NCBI GenBank assembly: GCA_947486185.1
Contig: CANKTH010000003.1
Coordinates: 47,788-111,787, forward strand
Reading direction: 5' to 3'
DNA length: 64,000 nucleotides
DNA from: Deltaproteobacteria bacterium
Lineage (GTDB): Bacteria; Myxococcota_A; UBA796; SXON01
The notes under the pieces were generated by a model, which worked only from the letters and a program-made list of their open reading frames with translations, did not search any database and was not told the DNA's origin. The number at the start of each line of letters is the position of its first letter. Within the stretch, counting starts at the first letter, position 1. Position numbers and translations under genes: made by a program. This document shows positions 38,659 through 46,946 of the stretch, in pieces.

Positions 38659-39420
38659 TCACGAGGGCATCGAGTCGAAAAAGTACCGTTCGGCCTCGAC
38701 GTCTCCTGATACATCGACCGATGTGTCACAGAGGTGGAGGTCCCCGCCGACCCCCGGCCGGTCGATACACAGGATCGACTGCTCGATTCGGGTGGGGTTC
38801 TCATAACGATGGGGAAAGAGCCTGGGCCAACGCCGCGCTGTGCCAGCCTCAGCCGGGCGGCCCTGGACGAGGAGCCCGGAGCCGAGGATCAGCTCCGCCT
38901 GCTCGACCTGCGCGTGGAAGTGGCCGGGCACTGAGGCTCCCGGCCGGAGGCGCTCCCGGTAGACCGCACATTCGCGGGTCGCGAAGAGCAAATCGGTGTA
39001 GCCTGTCGCCTTCTCGTGGATCTCGGGCGACAGATCGGTGGCGATACGACGGATGTTCAACGACGGGATCGCGGCGCCGGCGAGCGCGAGCGGTTTGTCG
39101 ATCTGCACCTCCACATCGAGCACCTGGGCGCGGGGCGCGTCAGCGCTGGCGGGCACACAGAGCCAGGCGGCGATCGCCTCAGCGGCGCTCTCCAGGAGGT
39201 GAAAGCGGCAGGATTGCAGGAGAAAGCGGATCTCCCCGGCGACCCGCGCATAGTCGACCGTGTCCCGGAGCCGGCCGAGGCGCGCGGCGGGTCCGGTGTG
39301 GAGGCCCATGTGTACGTCGACCACGACGGGCTGGGGGCTCTGGCGCTCGCGGGGGCCGACCCCGACGATACAATCGACGCGTAGACTTCGGATCGAGAGG
39401 CGGTCACGGACGTGGATCAC
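38659..39420 (-). CDS. Dihydroneopterin aldolase (FolB)-like domain fused to a cupin-like C-terminal domain
   Basis: LRVDCIVGVGPRERQSPQPVVVDVHM, DTVDYARVAGEI, VEVQIDKPLAL (FolB); then YRERLRPGASVPGHFHAQVEQAELILGSGLLVQG (cupin). Confidence 0.85.
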   Translation of the reverse strand: MIHVRDRLSIRSLRVDCIVGVGPRERQSPQPVVVDVHMGLHTGPAARLGRLRDTVDYARVAGEIRFLLQSCRFHLLESAAEAIAAWLCVPASADAPRAQVLDVEVQIDKPLALAGAAIPSLNIRRIATDLSPEIHEKATGYTDLLFATRECAVYRERLRPGASVPGHFHAQVEQAELILGSGLLVQGRPAEAGTARRWPRLFPHRYENPTRIEQSILCIDRPGVGGDLHLCDTSVDVSGDVEAERYFFDSMPS

Positions 39421-39607
39421 AGGGGCCTCGGAGAGCGGGGGGACTATCCGGGCGGTTGGTGGGATGGGTGGGCCTCGCGCGCGTGGGCCTGCTCACACCC
39501 CGTAGCGCGACGCGCCATTGGCCCGCGCAGACGCCGTGGACCACCGCCTCTTTGAGTTCGCGGGACGGGGGGCTTCGACCGCTGAGCGCCTGTGCTACCC
39601 TCTCGGA

Positions 39608-39772
39608 ATGCTCCTCCTCCGCCTCGTGCTCGGATGTGGTGCGGGCGATGGAAAGTCGCCTCCTGCCTCAATAACAACCACCGAGAGCGCGCCCGACTCC
39701 GGCCCCACCGACACGGGCCCGGCCGGCCCCCGCGGCGAGATTGAATCCGTCCTTCCTTCGGTGTACCCATGA
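39608..39772 (+). CDS. Small lipoprotein
   Basis: MLLLRLVLGCGAGDGKSPPASITTTESAPDSGPTDTG...; ATGA overlap with the next gene. Confidence 0.5.
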   Translation: MLLLRLVLGCGAGDGKSPPASITTTESAPDSGPTDTGPAGPRGEIESVLPSVYP

Positions 39773-41001
39773 TCCTCTTGGTCGCGCTCATCGCGTGTGA
39801 CGACAGCATCACGCGTCCGTTCAGCTCCAAGAACGGGGACAGCCAGCCCACGACGGGCGCTGGTTCAGGCACGCTCATGCTTCCCAACCACTGTGAGCCG
39901 CCTGCGGACCTGCCCGTAGACCCGCTGGTCCTGGATCGGGAGTATTTCTTCCCCGCCGATCCTCCTGGCACCCTGCTGGTCGAGCTGGTGGACATCGCGG
40001 TGGAGGGAGACCTCGTCTACGCGGTGGGTCAGGGCGGGTTGATGTTGTTCGACACCGCCACCGCCGAGCTCCGTGGCACGGTGGGCACCGGGGGCCCCGG
40101 CCGCTTTCACCGGGTCGAGGTGATCGGTGACGGCTACGTCGCGGTGAGCCATCGGGACATCGGCGTTCGGGTAGTCGACGTGTCGAACCCGGACATGCCC
40201 TTTGAGGTCTGGTCGCGCGAAGATCGGGGTTTGGAGGGCCTCGCGGTCGTGGGCGATCGGCTCTACGTCTCCGCCCGCGGCGCAGGGGTGCAGGTGCTCG
40301 ACATCGGGGACCCGGGGAGCCCGACCGACGCGGGCACGGGCGGTGAGCTCGAGGCGCCGTGGGAGCTGGTGGCGGTAGGCGAAGACTGGCTGTATGCGGC
40401 GGACAACGTCCTCGGTGTGGTGCCTATCGACCTGGCCGACCCCGACTCGCCGCTCGTGGGTGATCCGGTCTCGCTCGACGGGGCGGTGCTCCATGTCGCG
40501 ACGGATGGAACTTACCTGTTCGTGAGCAACGGCGGGAACGGCGTGGTGATCATGGACCTCTCCAACCCCGCGGCGCCGGTGGAGATCAGCCGGGCCGTCA
40601 CGGGCGGCTCGGTGCTGATGTCCGCGGTGGACGGGACGACCTTGTGGACGGCGGACCATGAGTCGGTGATGGCCTTTGACATCTCGGATATCCGCGCGCC
40701 GCTCCCGATCGGCCGGGAGGAGGTGAGGCAATACGCGCTCGCGGTAGATGCGGAAGACGGCATCGGCTGGGTGGGCGATTGGGGCTACGTAGAGGGCTGG
40801 ATCGCCACGCCGGGTGGGGGTGAGCTCGACGCGCCCGACGACACGGTGTGGCTCCCCGAGGCGGGCGGCTCTGCCGAGCTCCGGCTCACCAATCGTGGGG
40901 CGGGAGACCTCCTCCTGAGCGGGGCTACGGTGGACGATTCCCGAGTCAGCGTGCGGGCTTCTTCCGACGTCATCCTCCCGGGTGAGAGCGCCACCTCGTG
41001 A
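39769..41001 (+). CDS. LVIVD-repeat lipoprotein, C-terminally truncated in an ASPM/Hydin-like domain
   Basis: MILLVALIACDDS; VVDVSNPDMPFEV, VLDIGDPGSP, IMDLSNPAAPVEI; ends abruptly SAELRLTNRGAGDLLLSGATVDDSRVSVRASSDVILPGESATS*. Confidence 0.8.
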   Translation: MILLVALIACDDSITRPFSSKNGDSQPTTGAGSGTLMLPNHCEPPADLPVDPLVLDREYFFPADPPGTLLVELVDIAVEGDLVYAVGQGGLMLFDTATAELRGTVGTGGPGRFHRVEVIGDGYVAVSHRDIGVRVVDVSNPDMPFEVWSREDRGLEGLAVVGDRLYVSARGAGVQVLDIGDPGSPTDAGTGGELEAPWELVAVGEDWLYAADNVLGVVPIDLADPDSPLVGDPVSLDGAVLHVATDGTYLFVSNGGNGVVIMDLSNPAAPVEISRAVTGGSVLMSAVDGTTLWTADHESVMAFDISDIRAPLPIGREEVRQYALAVDAEDGIGWVGDWGYVEGWIATPGGGELDAPDDTVWLPEAGGSAELRLTNRGAGDLLLSGATVDDSRVSVRASSDVILPGESATS

Positions 41002-41196
41002 TGATCACCTACTTCGCCACCTGGTGACCCGTCTGTCCGTCCGAGGTCTCGGACATCGACCGCAACACTCTTCCCGAGCGGGGCCTACCCGCAGGAGTGG
41101 ATCATCGGTACCGATGGACGGATCGTCTACGCCGCGCACGAATTTGAGTGTGATGCGGTGATCGCCGTCCTTGAGGCGGAGCTCGCCGGCGACTGA
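40985..41196 (+). pseudogene. Relic of a redoxin/TlpA-like domain, apparently selenocysteine-containing
   Basis: Frame 1: ERHLVMITYFATW(TGA)PVCPSEVSDIDRN; shifted frame: TLFPSGAYPQEWIIGTDGRIVYAAHEFECDAVIAVLEAELAGD*. Two conserved ends of a redoxin fold with the middle missing. Confidence 0.65.
41025..41066 (+). promoter_or_regulatory. Candidate bacterial SECIS element
   Basis: TGA at 41025-41027, 17 nt downstream to loop GGTC; stem GTCCGA/TCGGAC is a perfect 6 bp. Confidence 0.5.
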
Positions 41197-41255
41197 ACCC
41201 GATCGCCACGCGTGATCCCCCTCTGATCCCCCCGTGAGCACCCCTCAGGAGCCGA

Positions 41256-41714
41256 ATGTTGTTCTTCTTCCTCGCTTGCGCCGATTCCGACGGCAAACTC
41301 TCGTCCGACCAACTCGCCGCCGACCTCTGGGCGGAGATGGACAACTTCGAGTCCTGGGAGCAGGCTGAGCCCTGGGTGGGGATCCAGCCCTCGGCGGATG
41401 GCACCCACGGTCCCTTCGTCGAGATCTGGCTGAACCCCGAGGCGATGGCCTCGATCGCCGACGCTGAGGCGGCCGAAGGCTCGATCCTGGTCAAACGTGC
41501 GTACGATGACGCGGACGGGGGCGGCGCCCGGGCGAGCGTCACCACGATGTGGAAGGTCGGTGAAGCCGATGCCCCCGAGACCGGCTGGTACTGGGCGGCG
41601 TTCGACGCGGCCGGCGTAGCGTCCAACACCGGCGAGCCCGCCGGCTGTACCGGGTGTCACGCCGCGGGTTCAGATTCTCGGCGTATCGTGACGGATATCC
41701 CCGGGGGCGCTTGA
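41256..41714 (+). CDS. Cytochrome P460-like lipoprotein with CxxCH
   Basis: MLFFFLACADSDG; ILVKRAYDDADGGGARASVTTMWKVG; GCTGCHAAGSDSRRIVTDIPGGA. Confidence 0.7.
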   Translation: MLFFFLACADSDGKLSSDQLAADLWAEMDNFESWEQAEPWVGIQPSADGTHGPFVEIWLNPEAMASIADAEAAEGSILVKRAYDDADGGGARASVTTMWKVGEADAPETGWYWAAFDAAGVASNTGEPAGCTGCHAAGSDSRRIVTDIPGGA

Positions 41715-41739
41715 CCAGCGCGGGCTGATGCGGCGCGGT

Positions 41740-42000
41740 AGGTACCCGGCTGATGCGGCGGCTGGCTCGTCGCGCCGGGCGATCAGCGCGGTTTCCCTGG
41801 AGTCGCTCGTAGTCCACAACGCCCGCCACGGGACCGTCGGCGAGACCTGGGCGGCGCGGATCGCCGCGCACCAGGCGCTGGCGGCCCCCGATGCGGAGAG
41901 CCGCCGGATCTACGCTCGGATTGCCGCTGAAGAGCGGGGCCCCGCCGAGCTCTCCTGGGCGATCGACGCCTGGGCACGCTCCGGGCCGCGCTCTGGGCTG
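41740..42000 (+). pseudogene. Fragment of a ferritin-like domain protein
   Basis: SLESLVVHNARHGTVGETWAARIAAHQALAAPDAESRRIYARIAAEERGPAELSWAIDAWA resembles the core helices; no leader upstream, frame degenerates downstream. Confidence 0.5.
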
Positions 42001-42136
42001 CGCGGAGGTGAGGGGCCGGAACGCCGCGCGCGAGCTCCGAACCGATCTGGTCGGCAGATCTCCTGTCGGCCCGGCTTCCCGCCGACCGGCTGTTCCGGTA
42101 TTCTGAAGCGGCGCTGCCCAACACACGGAGGTCGTC

Positions 42137-43090
42137 GTGTGGCTCTTCCTGCTTGCCTGCACCGACCCCGGATCGCCGGGTAGGGTCGACGACAGCACGC
42201 TCCCGGAGAGCGAGCTCATCGACCGTCGGATGGTGCCCACGGAGGCGCCGGCCAGCGGTTTCGTCCTTCAAACGCCAGAGTTCACGGTTGAGCCTCACAG
42301 TGAAATCATGCTGTGTTACTTCGGCACCTACCGCGGTCCCGATGTGGGAGTGGTCTACTACGAGTGGTGGCAGGACCCGGTATTTGGCCATCATTTCATG
42401 ACTCTGGCGGTGCCCGACACGAGCACCCTGCCGGACGGCACCTTCCTCCCCTGTGAAGATCCCGCGGTCGCCGCGATGGCGCTTCCGCCGCTCCTTCAGG
42501 GCACGGAGATGGTGGCTACGCGTAGCGGCCGGATGATCCTGCCCGAGGGTGTCGCGATCGCCCTCGATGACGGGCAACGATGGGCGCTCCAATCGCACTA
42601 CGTCAACACGGGCGACGACACGCTGCTCGTTCAGGACGCCGTGCTCGTTGACACCATCCCCGCCGATCAGATCGTGGAGACGGCCTCAACCTACGTGGCC
42701 AACTCCTCCCATTTCGAGCTCCCCGAGGGGCGCCATCAACTCGACGTTCGTTGCGAATGGTCCGAGCCGATGAATTTCCTCAACATGGTCGGGCACATGC
42801 ACACCAACGGGGAGCGTATCCGCATCTACCACGAGCACCCCGCGGGCCGGGACCTGCTCTACGAGGTCGCGGAGTGGGACCCCTCGCTGATCTATGGGCC
42901 CAAGGTCCTCGGCTTTGAGGAGCCGCTCGCCGTCGCTCAAGGGGACGTCATCGAGGTGCTCTGCCAGTACGACAACGTGATGGGGCGAAACCTCTCTTTC
43001 CCCGACGAGATGTGCGTCGCCGCGGGCATCGCCTGGCCGATAGCGGCGCCATACCAGTGTGACGTTCCGGTGGTCGCCGAGCCCTGGTGA
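42137..43090 (+). CDS. Copper type II ascorbate-dependent monooxygenase-like (PHM/DBH) lipoprotein
   Basis: GTG start MWLFLLACTDPG; FGHHFMTLAVP, WALQSHYVNTGDD, MNFLNMVGHMHTNGERIRIY. Confidence 0.8.
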   Translation: MWLFLLACTDPGSPGRVDDSTLPESELIDRRMVPTEAPASGFVLQTPEFTVEPHSEIMLCYFGTYRGPDVGVVYYEWWQDPVFGHHFMTLAVPDTSTLPDGTFLPCEDPAVAAMALPPLLQGTEMVATRSGRMILPEGVAIALDDGQRWALQSHYVNTGDDTLLVQDAVLVDTIPADQIVETASTYVANSSHFELPEGRHQLDVRCEWSEPMNFLNMVGHMHTNGERIRIYHEHPAGRDLLYEVAEWDPSLIYGPKVLGFEEPLAVAQGDVIEVLCQYDNVMGRNLSFPDEMCVAAGIAWPIAAPYQCDVPVVAEPW

Positions 43091-43189
43091 GGCGCTGAGG
43101 CCGCGCCAGCAGCTGCGAGGAGCGAGATCGCGGGGATCAGCATGGGAATCGGCCGGGACCTCCGGTTTGTTCCCAGCCCGCTGAGCGCC

Positions 43190-43744
43190 TTAGAGGCAGG
43201 CCAGGTTGGCGGATGAGCACGTAAATGTGGCGTCCTCCCCGTAGTCCTGGTTCATCAGGTCGAGGAAGCTCATGTCGAAGTTCCCGTTGTCGTCGTCGCC
43301 GTCGCCGAAGTCGCAATCCTGGCCCGAGATGGTGTGATCGGCCGAGTCGGCGAGCTGCATGTACACGCCGTTCTTGACGTTGCCCCAGATGCCAAAACGT
43401 CCGTCGGTCCGCCCGACACAGTGCACGTCCGCGGCCAGGCTGTACACCCCGTGCCCCTCGTTGTGGTAGATGTTGCTCTCCTCAACAAGCAGGGTTGAAC
43501 CCTGCGTGATGCCCACTGCGCCCCCGCCCATGTCGTAGGTGTGGTCGTGGATGTCCACCCTCCGCAGGGTCAGGTCGACGGGCACCGCCGTGATGCCTGT
43601 CGGGTCACACACCGTGAGCACCGCAGCGCGAACGGCCCCGCCGACGCAGCCGTGACCACCGGTGATTTCCAGGTCTTCGATCAGGAGCGTCACGGGTGAG
43701 ACGATGTCGATCACGACGCTCGCGCCGTCAGCGCTCGGGGGCAA
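43190..43744 (-). pseudogene. C-terminal fragment of a right-handed beta-helix surface protein
   Basis: ASVVIDIVSPVTLLIEDLEITGGHGCVGGAV...DLTLRRVDIHDHTYDMGGGAVGITQGSTLLVEESNIYHN; no signal peptide; 5' end abuts and overlaps the kinase 3' end. Confidence 0.55.
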
Positions 43745-46700
43745 GACGCGCGTTCGGCGCTCCAGGAGCGGCGTCTACGGCCTGAGTCGGCTTCCAATCC
43801 GGGTTTGAGACGACGCTGGCGCCCTCGACGTGGAGCCCGAAGCGCCGTTCGATCGCTGCCGAGAAGTCCGCGGCCGGGGTTTCCCAGTCGGACAGGTCCC
43901 AGAGGTGTGCCTGCCCGTCGTAGGCGAGCGTGGAAAATAGCCCGTCTTCGAAGTGCTGAATGTCCGAGATACGATTACGTTCGGCGGTGAAGGACGCCCG
44001 GAGCCTTCCGCTCCCCGTTTCCCAGACCCGCAGCACCCCGTCGCTGCCTCCGGTGATCACCGCCCGGCCGTCCGCCGACCACGCGGTCGCGCGCACCGCC
44101 CCCTCGTGTGCCGCCCAGGAGCGCGCCGCGCCCGTGTCGAGCGCCACCAGACTCACGGCGCCGTCGTCCCCGCCCAGGGCGACCATCGATCGGTCAGGCC
44201 TCACGCTCATCCCCCAGCGACCGGTACAGCCCTCGGGTCGCCAGTTGCGGACCGCCGCATCCGCCCGGGTGCAGCTCACGGAGCAGCTCGGTGCCACCGT
44301 ACAGACCGTCTGCCCATCCCCCAGGAGCAGCGGCGCGGGGGCAAAGTCGTCTCTCCGCGGCGGCATCGCCCAGGCCCCGGTCGGCTGGCCCTCGGGGAGG
44401 CTGAAGATGCGCACGCTTCCGTCGTCACCGAACACCCCGATGGCGCTCCCGTCGGTCGAGGCGCTCAACCCCCAGATCGGCGAGCCTTCTGCGACGACAG
44501 TCGAGGTACAGTAGCGCGGGTCGAGGAGGCGCACTACCCCGTCCGCGGTCGCCAGGACAGGCGAACGGCCCGAGCCGGGCTCGACGTGCAGAATCTCAGC
44601 TTCCAACCTTTGTTCACAACGAAGCGCTCCCGACCCGCGCTCCAGCACCTGGAGCTCCTGGTCGCGCCAGAGGAGCGCCGCTGCCGCGTCCGGGAGCGCC
44701 GCGACCCGGAAGCGATCCGCCAGGGCGGCGCGGATCGGATCGGGGGGCGCCACGTTCCACTCGCGGGTCAGGCCGTCGAGACCCGCAGCGGCCAGGCGGT
44801 CCCCGTAGATTGCCAGGTCATACACTGCCTTCTTTGCGCCGGCGAGGCGGGTGGACTCCGCGCCGCCATCGACGTCCCACACGCGGGCGGTGCGGTCGAC
44901 GCTTCCGGTCACGAAACGCCCTGCGTCGAGGAAACGCACCGTCCACGCTGCACCTTCGTGGGCCGGCCCAAAGTGGCTCGGTGCCGAGCCATCCAACGGG
45001 GTGCTGAACACCGCGCCATCGGCGCCGGTCCACGCCACCGTCGCCCCGTCGGGCGACCAGTCCACCGCCAGCGCGGCCACGGGGACCTGCAGGACGACCC
45101 GGCCGTTGGCGGTCTCTGTGACGGTCAGGCCGTCGCCGCCGGCCGTTGCGACCCGCCGCCCATCGGGCGAGAAGCGCACGTCCCACAGGGCCCCCGGGCC
45201 GCAGCGGGGCGCCGGCGAAGGTGCGGCCTCGGGAGCGCGGAGGACAAGGCAGCCGGGTGTCTCGCGCGGGCCGATGACGGCGGCGGCGAGCCATCCCTCG
45301 GGGTTCGTGTCGATACCGCGCACCGAGGAGCCGGGCCTTGGAATCCAGGTCCACGCGATCTGCCCGGTCACGATGTCCACGCTCTTGACGATGCCCTCGG
45401 CCCCTCCGGAGATCAGCGCGCCGTCCGCCCCGAAGCCGAGCCCGTAGACCCGGCCCGGGTCGCCCGGAAACGTACGCTCTTCCCCCCGAGACCACACCCG
45501 TAGCCCGCCCTCCTTGCCACAGGCCAGCGTGTGGCCGTCGGCGCTGAACGCGAGTGATCCGCAGGGGTGGTCGGTTCGGTGCACGGCAAGCAGCGTCGAT
45601 AAGGGTCGACTCGCCGCCGCGAGCAGGATTCCGCGGATCTCTGGACTATCGACGAGGGCGATCGCCGAGGCCGCCAGCACGCTGGCCTCCATCCAGTCGC
45701 CTCCTTCGGCGAGCGACGACGCCCGTTCGCCGAGCGCCGCTCCGAGCCGCTCCGTCGCCCGTAATTCGGCGATCCGCGTGCGCGCCTCGGACGCCTGCGC
45801 GAGGTCGCGCTCCGCACGAATCCCGACGTAGGACGCGACCGCCCCGGCAATCAAGACCGACATCGCGACGCTCGCCACCCCGACCGCCACCCGGTTCCGC
45901 CGTACAAACCGCCGAAGGATCTCGGTTGTGGAGTAGCGGTAGGCCTCGACCCTCCGCCCGGCCAGCCAGGCCTCGACCTCGACGGCGAGCTCCTTCGCCC
46001 CGCGGTACCGGTTCTGCCTCTCCCGTGCCAGCGCGCGCTCGACGATCGCACACAGCTCCGGCGGCGCTCGCGGCTCGATGCTCAGCACGGCGACAGCGGG
46101 CAGAGACGCGGCTGAGCGGACCACGGAGAGGGCATCCGGACCCTGGTGCGGCGGGCGGCCGGTGAGGATCGAGAACAGGATCGCGCCGAGCGCCCATACG
46201 TCGCTCTGCTCGTCCACGAGGTCGGACTGACCGAGCGCTTGTTCGGGCGACATGTAGGAGGGGGTGCCGAGGACGGAGCCGAAGGCGGTGAGGTCGGCGT
46301 CGAGCGGCCCGAGAGCGTTGATGGTCGGCTCAGTCGCACCCACCACTTTGGCGAGGCCCCAGTCGAGCACGACCGTCTCGCCGAATTCACCGACCATCAC
46401 GTTCTGGGGTTTGAGATCTCGGTGAAGGACCCCGCGGCTGTGGGCATAGGCGATCGCCTGGCACACGGCTACGAAGTGGGGGACCAGCGCGAGCCGGGCG
46501 TCCAGCGAGCCGGCCGCCGCGATAGCTGCGGCGAGGCTACGGCCGCGAACCTCCCGCATCGTGTAGTAAAGCGCGCCGTCGGGGCGCTCCCCCAGCTCGT
46601 AGACCGGCACGATCGCGGGGTGCTCCAGCCGCGCGGTCACCCTCGCTTCGAGGAGGAAACGGGTACGGCCGGCCGAGCCCACCTCGCCGGGCGTCCCATC

Positions 46701-46943
46701 GGGGAGCGGCCGCCCGAGCAGCTCCTTCACCGCGATGCGCCTGCCGAGGAAACGATCGCTGGCCGCCACGACCCTTCCCAGGCCACCGCGCCCGATCTCA
46801 TCGCCGAGCTCGTAGCGGGCGGGGTCCTCCCGACTGACGCCCGAGTCGGTGACACGACGCTCCGGAGCGACCGCTCCGCTCCGTGTGGCCTCGGAGCTCC
46901 CCGAGACCTGCGAGTCGAAGGTGTCCGACGAACGACCAGCCAT
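43728..46943 (-). CDS. Ser/Thr protein kinase with C-terminal WD40 propeller
   Basis: YELGDEIGRGGLGRVVAASDRFLGRRIAVKEL, GVLHRDLKPQNVMVG, DWGLAKV, GTPSYMSPEQ; WD repeats such as RTARVWDVDGG. Confidence 0.95.
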   Translation of the reverse strand: MAGRSSDTFDSQVSGSSEATRSGAVAPERRVTDSGVSREDPARYELGDEIGRGGLGRVVAASDRFLGRRIAVKELLGRPLPDGTPGEVGSAGRTRFLLEARVTARLEHPAIVPVYELGERPDGALYYTMREVRGRSLAAAIAAAGSLDARLALVPHFVAVCQAIAYAHSRGVLHRDLKPQNVMVGEFGETVVLDWGLAKVVGATEPTINALGPLDADLTAFGSVLGTPSYMSPEQALGQSDLVDEQSDVWALGAILFSILTGRPPHQGPDALSVVRSAASLPAVAVLSIEPRAPPELCAIVERALARERQNRYRGAKELAVEVEAWLAGRRVEAYRYSTTEILRRFVRRNRVAVGVASVAMSVLIAGAVASYVGIRAERDLAQASEARTRIAELRATERLGAALGERASSLAEGGDWMEASVLAASAIALVDSPEIRGILLAAASRPLSTLLAVHRTDHPCGSLAFSADGHTLACGKEGGLRVWSRGEERTFPGDPGRVYGLGFGADGALISGGAEGIVKSVDIVTGQIAWTWIPRPGSSVRGIDTNPEGWLAAAVIGPRETPGCLVLRAPEAAPSPAPRCGPGALWDVRFSPDGRRVATAGGDGLTVTETANGRVVLQVPVAALAVDWSPDGATVAWTGADGAVFSTPLDGSAPSHFGPAHEGAAWTVRFLDAGRFVTGSVDRTARVWDVDGGAESTRLAGAKKAVYDLAIYGDRLAAAGLDGLTREWNVAPPDPIRAALADRFRVAALPDAAAALLWRDQELQVLERGSGALRCEQRLEAEILHVEPGSGRSPVLATADGVVRLLDPRYCTSTVVAEGSPIWGLSASTDGSAIGVFGDDGSVRIFSLPEGQPTGAWAMPPRRDDFAPAPLLLGDGQTVCTVAPSCSVSCTRADAAVRNWRPEGCTGRWGMSVRPDRSMVALGGDDGAVSLVALDTGAARSWAAHEGAVRATAWSADGRAVITGGSDGVLRVWETGSGRLRASFTAERNRISDIQHFEDGLFSTLAYDGQAHLWDLSDWETPAADFSAAIERRFGLHVEGASVVSNPDWKPTQAVDAAPGAPNARLAPER

Positions 46944-46946
46944 CGC

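Noticed and set aside
40999-41001. TGA ending the LVIVD ORF as a second selenocysteine codon
   Set aside because: Readthrough gives an immediate second TGA and no redoxin sequence; the redoxin frame is a different one.
41728-42183. Complete 151-aa gene call
   Set aside because: Only the central part resembles a ferritin-like domain and the C-terminal half reads as shadow sequence; kept as a fragment only.
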